A stretch of 64,000 nt of DNA from Gentiana macrophylla (GCA_026214975.1 JAOBSW010000018.1:62001-126000), one strand, 5' to 3'; shown: positions 23,261 to 36,898, numbered from the stretch's first letter. The notes: a model not told the origin generated them from the letters alone. Numbers and translations: made by a program.

Positions 23261-23262
23261 TA

Positions 23263-23543
23263 CTTGTTTTACCTTTGAATCGACATTTTTAAACACGCGT
23301 GCCTTTAGTGTTGTTGCCATTTAAATGAGTGAGATGACTGATTATATTTACCGGAAATCGATACCCCATCGTCTGAAGTTGTTCTAACCCTTTTGTCAAG
23401 AAAATGAAGGAATAAGTCTAGGAACCACAGCGTACGTTAAAATGGGAGTTCACGGTCTTGCGAGTGGAAAAATAAAGACCTAATAAAAGAAAAGAGAGAA
23501 CTGCCAGAAACAAAAGATACATCAAAGATACCTCATTTATTTT

Positions 23544-23582
<39 letters not shown>

Positions 23583-23980
23583 CATTTGACGAACCACACA
23601 ACCCTTGCATAAATATGAAACAAACGAGTAACGTACTCGGTTTCCATGTCCGACGGACTGACCGACTCGAGTGGGGTTTAGCTTTGTTCATGTGGTTTAG
23701 AAATAATTGGGCAGAAGGACGAACATGGATGACTGACGGGTTGATATTGTGAGGGAAGTATAATTCTATTCTTTTCACGATCACGGGAACACGAGGGAGC
23801 ATTCACACACAAGTCGGTTCAGAGTTGAGCAGTGCTTAATAGGTAACTCATGGACATATGTTGGTGTATGCTTCGTTTTGAAAGTTTGAATAAACGTGTT
23901 TTTGATTAGTTGATTTCGTTTCGGAAGTACATTTGACTTAATTCTTTGGTCGGGACGATCAAAGGCTAAATGGGGGTAGT
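23263..23980. other. Intergenic stretch with a 35-bp poly(A) run
   Basis: No coding region supported. The A-run is at 23545-23579. The Phe-rich open frame crossing it on the - strand is an artefact. Confidence 0.6.
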
Positions 23981-25450
23981 TGATGAGAGTAAACTTTACA
24001 TCGTTTATTTCATCAACATTGCCCTATATATGAGCTGAATTGACTAAATCCAACCCAAAACGACGAGTTATTTGCGTTGATTTTGTATTTAGTAGCGTGT
24101 GGCTCCTACTATTGGTATTTGCACTATTTATCCCGGAAACCGGTATTACTTCTTTATATCTTGTGTGTTTGGTAGGAATGGGAGCACAAGTGTTATGGAG
24201 AAAAGCCTGAGAGCAGAAATGCTGGCGAATTATGCTGAACAGAGAGCAAAGAAGTCCAGGACCGAGGCGGCGCAAAATAGACCAAGATTTCCAAGCCGCG
24301 GTGAGAGTATATAGCACACGTTTCGGAGAGAATCGAGATTTATGTGGCCGACTTATTTGATGCGTTTAGGGTTAGGGTTTTAGGTTTTACCTATGTCGGC
24401 CAAAACACTATAAAAAGGCCTTAGGTGTTGCGATTTTCACACAGTTTTTCTCATTCACAAATACATTTTACATTTCCCATTTCTTTGGCAGTAAAAGTTT
24501 TCTTCAGTTTTCACTTATGTTTGAATGCTTGCTTGTCAGGGATCCATCAGATTCACCGGTTAGAGAGTGAATAGAGGAGTGGGAGCAACGCTCTTCGTCA
24601 AGTGTAAGTTACAACTTTGCTTAATCCCATAATTCAGATTTGTCTGTTTTCATGAAGTATTAGTATCAACCTGTTCTACCCAACTATGTAGTAATTACGA
24701 ACCCCAAATCACGATTATGTCTGGCTCGTTGGCCGTGAGAAACACAAATTCCAGATCTGCGCCACTCTCGCTGCGGCGGTGGCCTTTACCACGCAGATCG
24801 GGCATACGTGCATTCGGCATCAGATACGTCTGGTTTTCTGTTTTAATTTATGTGTAGTATCGTGATCAACTTACAGCATGAATTCGTAAATTAACATGAA
24901 GGAACTCCGGTTGAAGTTTTAATTAGGATGTAGTTAATTGGATTGCTTAGGTTTAGCTAGCCCGTCAACGGTGGCTACCTAGATGGGGTTGAGGTTTATT
25001 TGGCATTCTTAGTTCGTAATGCATGTGAAATTTAATACGTTCTAACCTGTGCACGGTAAAAGGTTAATTGCACATAGGGTTTTGCTGTCTCGGAAAAAAA
25101 AGTAGTAACCACATTAGACAATTGCACCCGTAGCTATAAAAAATTAAGATTTGATGATTGCCTAACAAGTTAGATGGTATCATTTATTTTGGGGGGAGTT
25201 TTGATCACTCATATTCTGGGTAGTATCTTGTGACAGCTAGTAGAACTCAATCAATTTGTGTTTTTGTGTGACTTTCTTTACTATCCGTTTAAATTGGTCT
25301 GAGACTGCACCTTGGTCCTAACTCCGGATTTGTTGGATATACGCAAACGGTATCGAGTTCCTGTGGGATCGACTTTGATCACAAACATAGCTATACTACA
25401 GCCGACCTAGTCCGCTTGCTAGTGTAGTTGTGATTTTCGCGATCGATGAT
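23981..25450 (+). repeat. Probable Ty3/gypsy (Tat/Athila-type) LTR, ends uncertain
   Basis: Starts TGATGAGAGTAAAC. It carries a promoter (CACTATAAAAAGGCC near 24407, followed by a CT-rich leader) and late in the block has GGTATCGAGTTCCTGTGGGA at about 25349, a U5-type sequence common in plant Tat/Athila LTRs. No primer site or coding region follows, so it is either a solo LTR or a fragment. GTAGT occurs just before the start and again near 25426, but the right end then lacks CA. Confidence 0.5.
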
Positions 25451-25623
25451 TTGCCAACATCGTCAGTTTTTGAATTCAATTATCTTCTTTCAGAAGTGCA
25501 ACACTATCGACTTCCTTACACATGGACAAGTACAAAAACAATTGTTCCCTTCAAGAGAATAAGTCGGTGTTGGCAACTCGGCCAAGTAAGCTTTGAGAGG
25601 AGAAAGTTATTTTCTCTTGGAAT

Positions 25624-25788
25624 CAGTGACGGACCTAAAAAAAATCTCAGTGGGGGCACCGGAACAAATTTGAAAGGCGAGTGGGGGCATCAATAGTGGT
25701 TTTACATTTTTTACCAATAAAAACGCGTCGATTTTCGGATCTCAGTGGAGGCCGTGCACCCCCTTTTAAAGAGCTGGGTCCGTCCCTG
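25624..25788. mobile_element. hAT-type MITE, 165 bp
   Basis: The ends are CAGTGACGGACC and GGTCCGTCCCTG, inverted with one mismatch. The 8-bp duplication CTTGGAAT is perfect (25616-25623 and 25789-25796). Same family type as the element at 21959-22135, with GGGGGCACC motifs inside. Confidence 0.88.
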
Positions 25789-25948
25789 CTTGGAATTGTG
25801 TTATGTTGTGAAGAAAACATCTATTCCATTTTGTAGATAGATGTGGCACCCAATCAGCTTGGAATCGGGAGGAAGAAAATTTTCAAGGATTCTATTTAAT
25901 AAATAGATAACTATGCTTTAATTACTTTAATCCTATCAAGGAGGTAAC

Positions 25949-27790
25949 TGTTAGTAATATCATCCGCAACAGAAGTGATTTAAGGATCTAGATCTATAAT
26001 TTACACGTAATAAAATAACTAGATCTACTCTACAAGGGGGTTGTAGAACATACCTCTTGGATCTCAAAATCCAAGTAGAAGAACCGCAATAGGAAAAACA
26101 ATAGATGGTGTGAAGAGCACCACGATCTTCCGCACGTGTGATCCGAGCAACTCCCGGTGGAAGGAAATCCTCGTCTCGAATCCTTCCGATATGCTACCCG
26201 GAAAACCTCCAAGATTTTCCTCTTACTCACCCTTGGCCGAAATTTACCTTCACTCTCTCTAAGAGGTGGAGTCGAAATTATGTGTGTGTAAGGCTTGGGA
26301 GAACTCTCTTTATATAAAAGAGTAATCCTTGACCTCCAAGGATATTTATTATGCAAATAAATAAATCCAATAAATAAAAATAATCCTATAATATTCTAGA
26401 ACAAACTAGAATAATATTTATCTTTATTTCTTACCATAAATATTTATTCAATAAATATTTTGTGCACATGTCTTATTAAATCACAAAACTAATTTCTTGT
26501 TGACTAATCATCACACCTGGCCGAAAATTTCATTATTGACCTAGTCAACATTATTTTCGGCCACAACACACTTTTGGGCCAAGATTATGAAAAATGTCTT
26601 TTTCACATATTTAATTATTTAGCCCAACTAATTTAATAGTCCACTAAACAATTAATTCACATATCGTTTTAATTAAATTCTAACAAGAACTAAATTAATA
26701 TTATTAGGATTCGACGTCCGAGAATAGCTATGCTTTATATTTGGAAGCACGTCGGGACCATGGACTAATAATCAGTGGCTCCGATAAATCAAATAAATAA
26801 TTATCTTACGAAGAATAATTATATTCGATAAATCAATCACGAGAATATGCCACCATAATCCCGCGATCGCACTCCTCCGATTATAAGATTATATTTATCT
26901 CCTCACGAGAATAATAATAAGCGTCCATTGATATAATCATTACATATGGATTAATCCTCCATAGACATTTATTCATTCTAAATCGGGAAGTTGCCGTTAA
27001 CCCTTTTTAGAACCTCTTATCCTTATTTACCATTAACCCCTAGTGATCAATTAATTCATACAACTCTTTGGTAGCTAATCGTTGTAATATGAACTCGCGC
27101 GATCGATCGTTTCTAGGATTAACAAATAAGAGGAATCGTTCTATCTACTTCCATAAATGGAAGGAATGGATTCCGTATCTGTGATAACACAGACTACTCA
27201 CTCAATCCAGTACAATGCCAAGATGGGGTAATTCAGATCACTGACTCAGTGTAATCCTTAACCGTCAAGTCAAACTCATACTGATTCAAGCAGTTGACTG
27301 TGATCACCTCGACTGTGATCACCTCAGGATTAAGATATATCCATAAATATGATCATCTATTGATTCGATAAGACTTCTCGATTACGGAATTATATCGTGA
27401 ACTCTAATCAAATCGGTCCAAATTCTATATGATATATCTATCATATATAAATGCCCCACTAGGTTCTCTTAACCGAAAGTCCGGATAAGACAATCACACC
27501 AATTGTGTTTCAGGCGCATTAATAGCACGTTAAAGGAGAGACCCAATACTCTCGATTAACTTCACTACGGGCTAATTGTATTTTAAGTACATCTTCACTA
27601 ACTCAATCCTCCCGTATATCCCATACCTTTGAATTAAGTGATTACATAAACGATATACTTTCGGGTTTTCTGTAGTGTAAATATTATTGTCACATCGGTG
27701 AATATGAGAATAATAAATATGAATAATAATATCATTTCATTTATTAAATAAAACAATTACAAAATTGTCTTTCGGGCATCACACCTAACA
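25949..27790 (-). repeat. 3' LTR of the LARD
   Basis: 1842 bp. On the - strand it starts TGTTAGGTGTGATGCC and ends GATATTACTAACA. A TATA box (TTTATATAAAGAGAG) lies near 26310. The polypurine tract CAAGTGGGAGAT directly precedes it on the - strand (27791-27802). Confidence 0.92.
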
Positions 27791-30700
27791 ATCTCCCACT
27801 TGCACGAAAGCATGTGATTAATTGTTTTGGAGCACACCCAATTATTTAAAATACAACAAACTACATCTCCCACTTGCTCTAAAGCAATGGAGACCCATCC
27901 CGTATTCTAGTACCCATTAAGCATATCATAACCATTGCCAGATGACAAAGTACACTCCGAGTGTGCCGTCGTAGGATAGGTCAGTGACTCGGGGAGTACC
28001 TACATCTAAATGTCATGGGTCTTAATGATTAGTCAAAGTTGTCGGCTCGAGACGATCCGTAGAATCGAAGCGTTACGGTCCATCTAATCATGTGGTACTT
28101 TCCCAATTTGCTTTTGACCTCTAGTGATTTCGAAAATCCTTATAAGCTACCCCTTCATCGTTTGCACAATGAGGTGGTATCGGCTTCCAAATCTAGAATC
28201 ACTTCCAGATATGAAAAGGAAATCCTTAAGCTATATCGCCTCTCTAGCTACTACAAAAGCCGCTAATCACCCAACTAGTTAAAGTCGAGTTGGCGTTGCT
28301 GGATTCCTCCAGGCAATAGCTTCAACATAAGAGTAAACACTGAGCCCGAGATCGACTTAACGATCATCATCAATCTGACTTAAAGTCAAAATCAGTGTAT
28401 CACACATATCCAAGTTCACACATGAATATGTCCGCATATTGTTCCTCGTTCTCTTCAAGATACTAAAGGACATACTAAACTTGCTTTGGTAACCGCCGAA
28501 TCTAAGATTCGATCAAAGTTGATGTTCAATAACCTGACCATCTCTTACTAGAAAGAGAATCTATCCCATTTCTCATGATCCGATGATTTAGAGAGTCATT
28601 CCTGAGGCATAGGGTAGAACTTCCTCGTTGAATGTTGCATACATAGATGCATCATCTTAACCAATAAGATGCATGGGAAACCAGTGATTGATTCTAATGA
28701 ATTCGACCGAGTCAAACTCTTTAGAATGTTGTCCAAATCTCTGTTGCAGAGAATTGTGGTATTGTCAGATTCTGACTTCAGATAACACACCCATGTTGAT
28801 TCCAACTGGTGCAGTGTTATCCTTCACAAACACTAATGTATATATTCACTATTGTACTAAAATTGATATCCAGTCTACAAAAGACTTATCAATATTCGGT
28901 CAAATCCCATATTGTAGAAATATATGACTTTCAATGACCGAGAGGTTTGCTTTTTATCCACAAAGGACATAAGCCTTGTGGCGGTCATCTGTCGCATAAG
29001 TTCATAAGGCAATACCCTTTTGTTCCGAATGAATCCATACTCCGTTTGTTTGGCAAGAAAATCTCAGGGAATCACCCCTATTTTCTGCTTTTGAACGAAA
29101 TCATGCAATACTAAGTGGTAAGAGAGTCCAAGGTCCGATTAACTCTCTACTTCTTAGGGAATTACCCCTAGACCACTCAATCTTTGCTCAAAGATAAACT
29201 TTCCTATTCATTCTACTCTTTCCGTGTAGATCCAATTACTCCCACTAGGCACGAGACGCTCGGGTGGTTCTACAAGAGTATGAACAGAATCGAGTACCGA
29301 ACTCCATTCACAGGGTTATGGCTATTAAACCAACCTCAATAATCGAGAATCTATCTCGCTCACAAAAGAGCCATAGGTCATCAATCGATCCTCGGACTAC
29401 AAAGTCCGCAGAAACCGTAATGGGTAATGGATAAACCATACTCCCAATACTTACTGGGTGGATCGAAATTCTGATCTAGTTTAGTAGTGTTATCACCAAC
29501 AACCGATGTTGGATGTGGTCTGATTTTAATCAGTTAGTAACTACCTTGAGTAAACGTACTTCAAGGTTCAAGGTTTTGCTGATCATGGATTCTATCAGAA
29601 AGAATGCAACAGTATAACTGTCTCTTCCCAATTTCAAGAATCCTATATCTAACCTTTATACTCAATAGGTTAAAAGATATAGCACGATTGGTCATTGACA
29701 GAACGTATGCGCGAAATTCCCAGTCTTACCTCCAAGCACCGTGTGCTAAATGCTTATATTTATGGAAGTGGGGTGAACCGAATCCACACCTTATCCGTAA
29801 ATTCCAAAGCATATTCTAGGTAGACTTCTCGGTCTTACATTTCAATGTAGACCGTTATTTCGATTCCAATATCTTTATTGAGTTAAGCAGTGTATTATAG
29901 CACATCTAAAACTATGTAAGGCAATTTAACGGTTTCTCACTTAGTGAGAACATGTCACAATGAGGCAGGCTGAGCATCAGTCTCGAGGACTATGAATGGC
30001 CTATTCCGAGTATAGAATACTCTATCTCTGTTGAAAACAGATAAACCTCAAAATATTTTGGATAAACTTACCGGAGTGTTTGAATAGTTATCAAACAAGA
30101 AGTCACTACTCGGAAGCTACTACTGGCTTGTATCTTTCATCAGACCCTGAAGGTCGTCATGAACAAGCTATGTTACTTATTTATAACCATTATCCTTTCC
30201 CGATTGAAAGGAAACTTAGTCATTGAACCTTTGAGACAATATAACAGATCGGGAGAAAGGAATCACCCCTGAGCCGTCTTGTGTCTTGTCTTTTAAGGAC
30301 TATGCACTAACTATGGAATATGAAGAAGCGTTTATCTAAATATAGAAACCAATTTCTTTTAATAGTTCTTAGGATGTGTTTTATATACATATTTCAAATA
30401 GATTGTAAGTGGTTTTGACTTTATCAAACAAAAGTCCGAGTCTTGGATTAAGACTACAAATGGTATATTCAATTTCTATACGACAAACAAATCATCGAAT
30501 AGAAGGTAAATCCATTCGCTCCAACGAATCTTAAACATAAACTAATTTTTCCACGATATCCAATGATTGAATCCGAGATTCATTTCCTTATATCACTCCC
30601 ACTATTCTAGCTAAAATTAACTGCCCGTTGATTACTCTTTTAATCGTTAAATGCACCGCTACCTTGTTCTTCCAAAGAACTTAGCTCGAGAAAATCGCCA

Positions 30701-30960
30701 AGGATTTATAGGTTGGTGATCCAAAATCACTGTCCTTATCCTATGATTTTCAGTTAATTAATTTTCGGTTCAGCCTTAAAGTTTTCTCAGTTTAGATGAC
30801 TAACACTTTTAGACATATTCTCCCATTCTTGACTTTCCATGAATGGAAACAGTCTTGAACCATCGGTTCTTTTGAGTGGACACTACTCTTGAACCGTGGG
30901 ATGTCTATTTCGAGTGTTACTCGTCGGGACTTCTCGGATTTTCTAATATACCAGAAAAAA

Positions 30961-31370
30961 CAATAAATCATAACATTAAAGCTCCCACTAGTTTATCGGT
31001 TCCAAATACCGTCTAACGAGCAATGCTTTATTTTTATGATTTTCCGATTTTTTTCGATTAGAAAATCTATCGTACATAGTTCCAATGTTTCTAGAAAAAC
31101 AAATCATAGAACTCCCACTAGTTCATCGATTCCAAATATCGTCCAACTAGCGACATTTCATGACTTTCGGTTTTTCAATTAGAACGGTTACGTGTGTAGT
31201 CAGTTACACTTTTCTAATGTTCTAGAAAAACAACAAATCATAAAGCTCCCACTGGTTCATCGATTCCAAATATCGTCCAACTAGTAACACTACATGATTT
31301 TCCGATTTTTCAATTAGAAAATTACTCGTGTAATCACTACACACTCAAAATTCACTAAGAATTTCAAAGT
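30961..31370. repeat. Three tandem repeats of about 133 bp inside the LARD
   Basis: Units start near 30965, 31101 and 31234. They share AAATCATA, then CTCCCACTAGTTCATCG, TTCCAAATATCGTCCAACTA and a TTTTTCAATTAGAAAA block. The third is the cleanest and the first has extra A/T insertions. Non-coding on both strands. Confidence 0.8.
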
Positions 31371-31679
31371 CGAAATCACCTTTGATCAAACTAAGTTTGT
31401 CTCCGTTTGACTCGAATGACACTAAAGTGACATACCTATATGTCACTCTGGTTTTTAAAAGGCTTAAGAGAAAATATCTCTTTCGAAAAATAATTGCATT
31501 ATCGATTAACTAGTTCAACGTCCTAGTTACTTTCCACTTTTTAACGAAGTCAATACTAGTCAATTATTAATTTTTAAGCAATTTAGTAAGGGATATAATG
31601 CTGTAAATAAAATGACATATATTAATTCAAGTTTAACACTACTATATTATTTTATTTTAGGAATTGTAAACTAAAAGTA

Positions 31680-32190
31680 AGTCTACTCTACCATTCCAAG
31701 GTTTTAACCTCGCATCTCAGTGCCGCCGTAGGGTAGGTCAAAGAGATGACGGTTAAATCGAGACAATCTCATCAATGAATAACTTGTGAGAATCGAACAT
31801 CCCTTTATTCATTGACTACCTTCCTTTTTTAGCCTAGATATTATCAAAAATATCCTTTATGAGTGTGACCTACTATATCGGATCTCTTAGGTACGCCCCG
31901 AGTGTGCCGTCGTAGGATAGGTCAGTGACCCGATGAGTACCCGGAAATCCTATCCTTTCGGAGACCAAGCCATGAATGTTGATAGGGGTGAACACCATCC
32001 GTAGGGGGACGAAATCAAAGCACCGCGAGGCGTCACCCTTCTCTCACTTACTTGTATCTATATTAGAGGCCGTGGGGTTGGCTGTCGCCTCCCCCGCTCC
32101 CACTCAATATTTTGGAAGTGGTGGTGGGTTAACTAACCACGTCTTTTTGATGTTAACATAAAAGTACATCAAATCAAGGATTCCGAATGG
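31680..32190. repeat. LARD segment with a repeated GTGCCGTCGTAGGATAGGTC motif
   Basis: GTGTGCCGTCGTAGGATAGG followed by TCAGTGAC occurs at about 31900 and also at about 27961, close to the 3' LTR. A weaker version lies at about 31720. Otherwise no recognisable content. Confidence 0.6.
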
Positions 32191-33830
32191 TGTCGGTAAC
32201 GTAGGTGTTAACGGTGAATTTTATGGTTTTTATCGCGTTATTCCGTAACAATATTCTTCGTATTTCATTACTTTTTATAGAAAAGTATGAGTTTAAGTGA
32301 AATATTGAAAGAATGGGTGTGGAAACAATTTACTAGCAAACTCGAGCTTATTATGTGTTTTTATCGATGATTTTCCATCTGTATATATGTGTCTACAGTT
32401 TGCATGTTTCTATCGTGTTGTAGGTACATTTGCATTGCATTTATGAGTTCAAGAGATGTTCAATAGGAAGAGTTTAAATTGAAGGTGGAAGTTCCAGCAT
32501 CTGAACGAGCGTTTGCATGTCCCGTCCACTGGACGGGCGTCTAAGGAAATGGACAAGCGTCCATCAAGAGAAGATCTCAATTCAGGGAGTTAGCTGAACG
32601 CACGTCTGGAATTTCGGATCAAGCGCCCACTGGAAGAATTTTGATTCAGGATGTTGAGGATTTTGCTGAACTGGCGTCCAATTTTGCAAAGGACGTGCGT
32701 CCACTCAAGGCTCGGCCCGACTCGAAGAATTCCATACAAGCTGGACGGGCGTCCAGGACCTTGAACGTGTGTCCGAGCGCCGACTTGACAGCACCGACTC
32801 AGAATCCTATATATAGCAGCCTATTCTGAACCCTAAAAATCATCAGAAAACACGGCCGCCGAGACCTAATATCGTAACAAAGAGCGGCACTGCATATACA
32901 CGAAGGAGATGAACTCTTCCAACCCAACAATCATGATCACTAATATGATTGTTGGCTAAGCATTTCGCGGTGGGACAACGGAGGAAACCAATCAACAACT
33001 ACGCCAACTAGAGGATTTTTAGCTACATCTTTAGTGAGTTAAATTTATGGTTTTTCATCGTTTATGTTGTGGTTTATCGTTTATGTTTTATTGAATCGAG
33101 AGGTCGATGAAACTACCGTTTTGATTGATTTTATATGAGAATATGATTCAAGCTTTGATTTATTTCAATTGATGCAATTAATTATAATTCAAGAGATTGT
33201 TTATGATTAATTGAGTAGAGTTTTGGAGACAATCTCATGGTCTTGTTATGCATGTTAGTTTAGTTTTGCTTGAGAAAGAAAACGAAACCCTAGAAATTGA
33301 TTAAAGAGATTTAATCGAATTCGTGATTTGATCTATCATTACTAAAAATCGTACTTTTAGCTCACAATCTAGTTGGGGTTGGTTGGTTGGTTGGTGGATT
33401 CTCGTTGCCTTGCCGTTATTTTAAATCTTTGATAAACCAAATTCGTGCGTATCAATTGCTACGTTTAGTTATTTTGAAAACCCTAGCTTTTACCTGCTGT
33501 TTCTGCATATTTTCTGTTTTTAGATCATAATCGGACGCCCGTCCACATCAGTGAACGCCCGTCCAGTATCGTCTTTGTTCTATTTTCTGTTTCTAGTCAT
33601 AGTTTCTAGATTATAATTAATATATACCTTAGTTTTAGATAGTAATTTGTGACATAATCGATACAATAAACTGTACTTAATCCGATAGACGTTCGATTCC
33701 CTTAGGACGACCCGGTAACACCTTTACTACGAACCTTATACTTGGGGTGTTTCGGTTTATAAATTTAAAACTAGTTTTTACCGAACAGTAGGCAAGCCTA
33801 CCCGTCCTATTCATTGGAACATATGTGACA
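32191..33830 (+). repeat. LTR-like block (gypsy Tat/Ogre type) nested in the LARD
   Basis: The block has a core promoter (CCTATATATAGCAG at about 32805) followed by a leader, and late in it GATAGACGTTCGATTCCCTT, a U5-type sequence of plant gypsy LTRs. Its possible ends are TGTCGGTAAC (32191) and ATATGTGACA (33830), but no matching target duplication is visible, so the limits are provisional. It carries many dispersed GGACGGGCGTCC-type motifs. It reads opposite to the LARD. Confidence 0.5.
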
Positions 33831-35047
33831 GTCGGATGAAGTCGGGTCAAGAGAGCCCCATTGAGATAAGAAGGAATCACCCCTCCGCTCGTTGGTGTAG
33901 CTTAGTCTTGCCGGACCCCCGTGCATACATCACACTAGGAGGGTTAAGTCGGTCGAGCCTAGCTCAGTTGACCACCCAACCTATAGGCGAACCGTTTTTA
34001 TCCAAGATTTATTGTTCTTTTACCATCATTCAATCTCGTAGACACTACGAATCGAAAACGTGATCTCGTTTGAGCTTTTACGGCGGTTCACCGAGAACAC
34101 ACACCGAAAGGCGTAACGATTTCATAAACCGTCATCGGATCTTTAATTAGTTACTAAATTAATTAATTACCACGTATTAATTAAATTTCAACTAATTACG
34201 CGAGTTTGTATACATGCCTATTTTAATTACCAAAATTAAAATTCTACATGTATGCATGGAGTGGATTTATGATATGATGCATGTCATGGCAATTCTGATT
34301 TTATATCTATTTTATGATCAAACACATAAAAATAAATTGCGGACAATTTAAACACCGAGATAGATTGTTGGTACCCCCGTATCTAATCTATCATAGGAAA
34401 ATAGTAAACTACAATCTTGTTGTCTTCATATCTTCGATCTTCGAACTTTGAACCACGAACCGCGAACCCGAAAGGAGAAGGGGCCTTTATTTTATAAAAA
34501 TAAAATAAATAAATTTAATTTTTTTTTTGAATTTTTTTATTTATAAAATCCTGCTGTTTATTATTCCAGAATTTTTTTTTTATTTTTATTAAACAGCTGC
34601 CGATTATATTTATAACAAAAATTAGGGTTTGATAAAATTTATCAAACCGTAGCCGTGGGAGAAAAAAAAATTAACAACAAAAAATTTTCAGCCCCGACTC
34701 CTATTCAAACCTAGAGTTCCGTCTTCATCTCGTGTTCTTCGTGTTCTTCATCGTTCTTCGTCGTTTTTCCGGAATTACAAAAAAAAAAAAAAAAATATGC
34801 CGAAAAATAAAGAAATAAAAACAACAACTTTTACATCAATCCTATGCTCAAAGGATCTAAATCGAGAGAGCTACAATAGATCTAACGAGTAAACAGTACC
34901 AACCCCAATCCATCTCTTCAACTAAGACATTCATAACATAAAAATAAAACAAAAATTTTCGGCCCCTATAAATTTTGGGACAAAAAAATCTACATGTTTT
35001 ACCACTCCTAGATCTAATATTTCATACGTATAAATATAGATCAACAT

Positions 35048-35060
35048 GGCTCCGATACCA
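35048..35060 (-). other. Primer-binding site of the LARD
   Basis: The - strand reads TGGTATCGGAGCC, one base different from the initiator-Met-tRNA site, with a one-base gap to the 5' LTR end at 35062. Confidence 0.85.
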
Positions 35061-35061
35061 C

Positions 35062-36893
35062 TGTTAGTAATATCATCCGCAACGGAATCGATTTAAGGAT
35101 CTAGATCTATAATTTACACGTAATAAAATAACTAGATCTACTCTACAAGGGGGTTGTAGAACATACCTCTTGGATCTCAAAATCCAAGTAGAAGACGCAA
35201 TAGGAAAAACAATAGATGGTGTGAAGAGCACCACGATCTTCCGCACGTGTGATCCGAGCAACTCCCGGTGGAAGGAAATCCTCGTCTCGAATCCTTCCGA
35301 TATGCTACCCGGAAAACCTCCAAGATTTTCCTCTTACTCACCCTTGGCCGAAATTTACCTTCACTCTCTCGAAGAGGTGAAGTCGAAATTATGTGTGTGT
35401 GTAAGGCTTGGGAGAACTCTTTTTATATAGGAGAGTAATCCTTGACCTCCAAGGATTTTTATTATGCAAATAAATAAATCCAATAAATAAAAATAATCCC
35501 ATAATATTCTATAACAAATCTAGAATAATATTTATATTTATTTCTTACCATAAATATTTATCCAATAAATATTTTGTGCACATGTCTTATTAAATCACAA
35601 GAAAACTAATTTCTTGTTGACTAATCATCATACCTGGCCGAAAATTTCATTATTGACCTAGTCAACATTATTTTCGGCCACAACACACTTTTGGGCCAAG
35701 ATTATGAAAAATGTCTTTTTCACATATTTAATTATTTAGCCCAACTAATTTAATAGTCCACTAAACAATTAATTCACATATCGTTTTAATTAAATTCTAA
35801 CAAGAACTAAATTAATATTATTAGGATTCGACGTCCGAGAATAGCTATGCTATATTTGGAGGCACGTCGGGGACCATGGACTAATAATCAGCGGCTCCGA
35901 TAAATCAAATAAATAATTATCTTACGAACAAAATAATTATATTCGATAAATCAATCACAGAATATGCCACCATAATCCCGTGATCGCACTCCTCCGATTA
36001 TAAGATTATATTTATCTCCTCACGAGAATAATAATAAGCGTCCATTGATATAATCATTACATATGGATTAATCCTCCATAGATTGTTCATTCTAAATCGG
36101 GAAGTTACCGTTAACCCTTTTAGAACCTCTTATCCTTATTTACCATTAACCCCTAGTGATCAATTAATTCATACAACTCTTTGGTAGCTAATCGGTGTAG
36201 TATGAACTCACGCGATCGATCGGTTTCTAGGATTAACAAATAAGGAATCGTCTATCTACTTCCATAAATGGAAGGAATGGATTCCGTATATGTGATAACA
36301 CACGACTACTCACTCAATCCAAAGACAATGCCAAGATGGGGTAATTCGGATCATCGACTCGGTGTAATCCTTAACCGTCAAGTCAAACCTCATACCGATT
36401 CAAGCGGTTGGATCGTGATCACCTCGAGGATTAAGATATATCCATAAATATGATCATCCATTGATTCGATAAGACTTCTCGACACGGAATTATATCGTGA
36501 ACTCTAATCAAATCGGTCGAAATTTCTATATGATATATCTATCATATATAAATGCCGACTAGGTTCTCTTAACCGAAAGTCCGGATAAGACAATCACACC
36601 AATTGTGTTCAGGCGCATTAATAGCACGTTAAAGGAGAGACCCAATACTCTCGATTAACTTCACTACACGGGCTAATTGTATTTTAAGTACATCTTCACT
36701 AACTCAATCCTCCCGTGTATATCCCATACAATCGAGTTAAGTGATTACATAAACGATATACTTTAGGGTTTTCAGTAGTGTAAATACTATTGTCACATCG
36801 GTGAATATGAGAATAATAAATATGAATAATAATATCATTTCATTTATTAAATAAAACAATTACAAAATTGTCTTTCGGGCATCACACCTAATA
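35062..36893 (-). repeat. 5' LTR of the LARD
   Basis: 1832 bp, collinear with 25949-27790 over its whole length with small indels. A TATA box lies near 35424 on the - strand. The outer flank GTAAC matches the flank of the 3' LTR. Confidence 0.92.
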
Positions 36894-36898
36894 GTAAC

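Larger units (their letters stand above)
25949..36893 (-). mobile_element. LARD: 10.9 kb LTR retrotransposon derivative without gag-pol
   Basis: Two direct repeats of 1842 bp (25949-27790) and 1832 bp (35062-36893) with TG...CA ends; the outer end of the right copy reads ATA instead of ACA. They enclose 7.3 kb and are flanked by the perfect 5-bp duplication GTAAC (25944-25948, 36894-36898). A primer-binding site and polypurine tract define - strand polarity. No open frame in the interior exceeds 94 codons and none resembles gag, protease, RT, RNase H or integrase, fitting a large retrotransposon derivative that depends on proteins from elsewhere. The LTRs differ only by scattered substitutions and small indels, so insertion was fairly recent. 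Confidence 0.92.

Noticed and set aside
23981..25450. Solo LTR with GTAGT target duplication
   Set aside because: Accepting GTAGT forces a right end without CA; kept only as an LTR-like block with uncertain ends.
29604..29819. 71-codon ORF inside the LARD as a remnant gag
   Set aside because: No zinc knuckle, capsid or other family motif, and the strand is opposite to the element.
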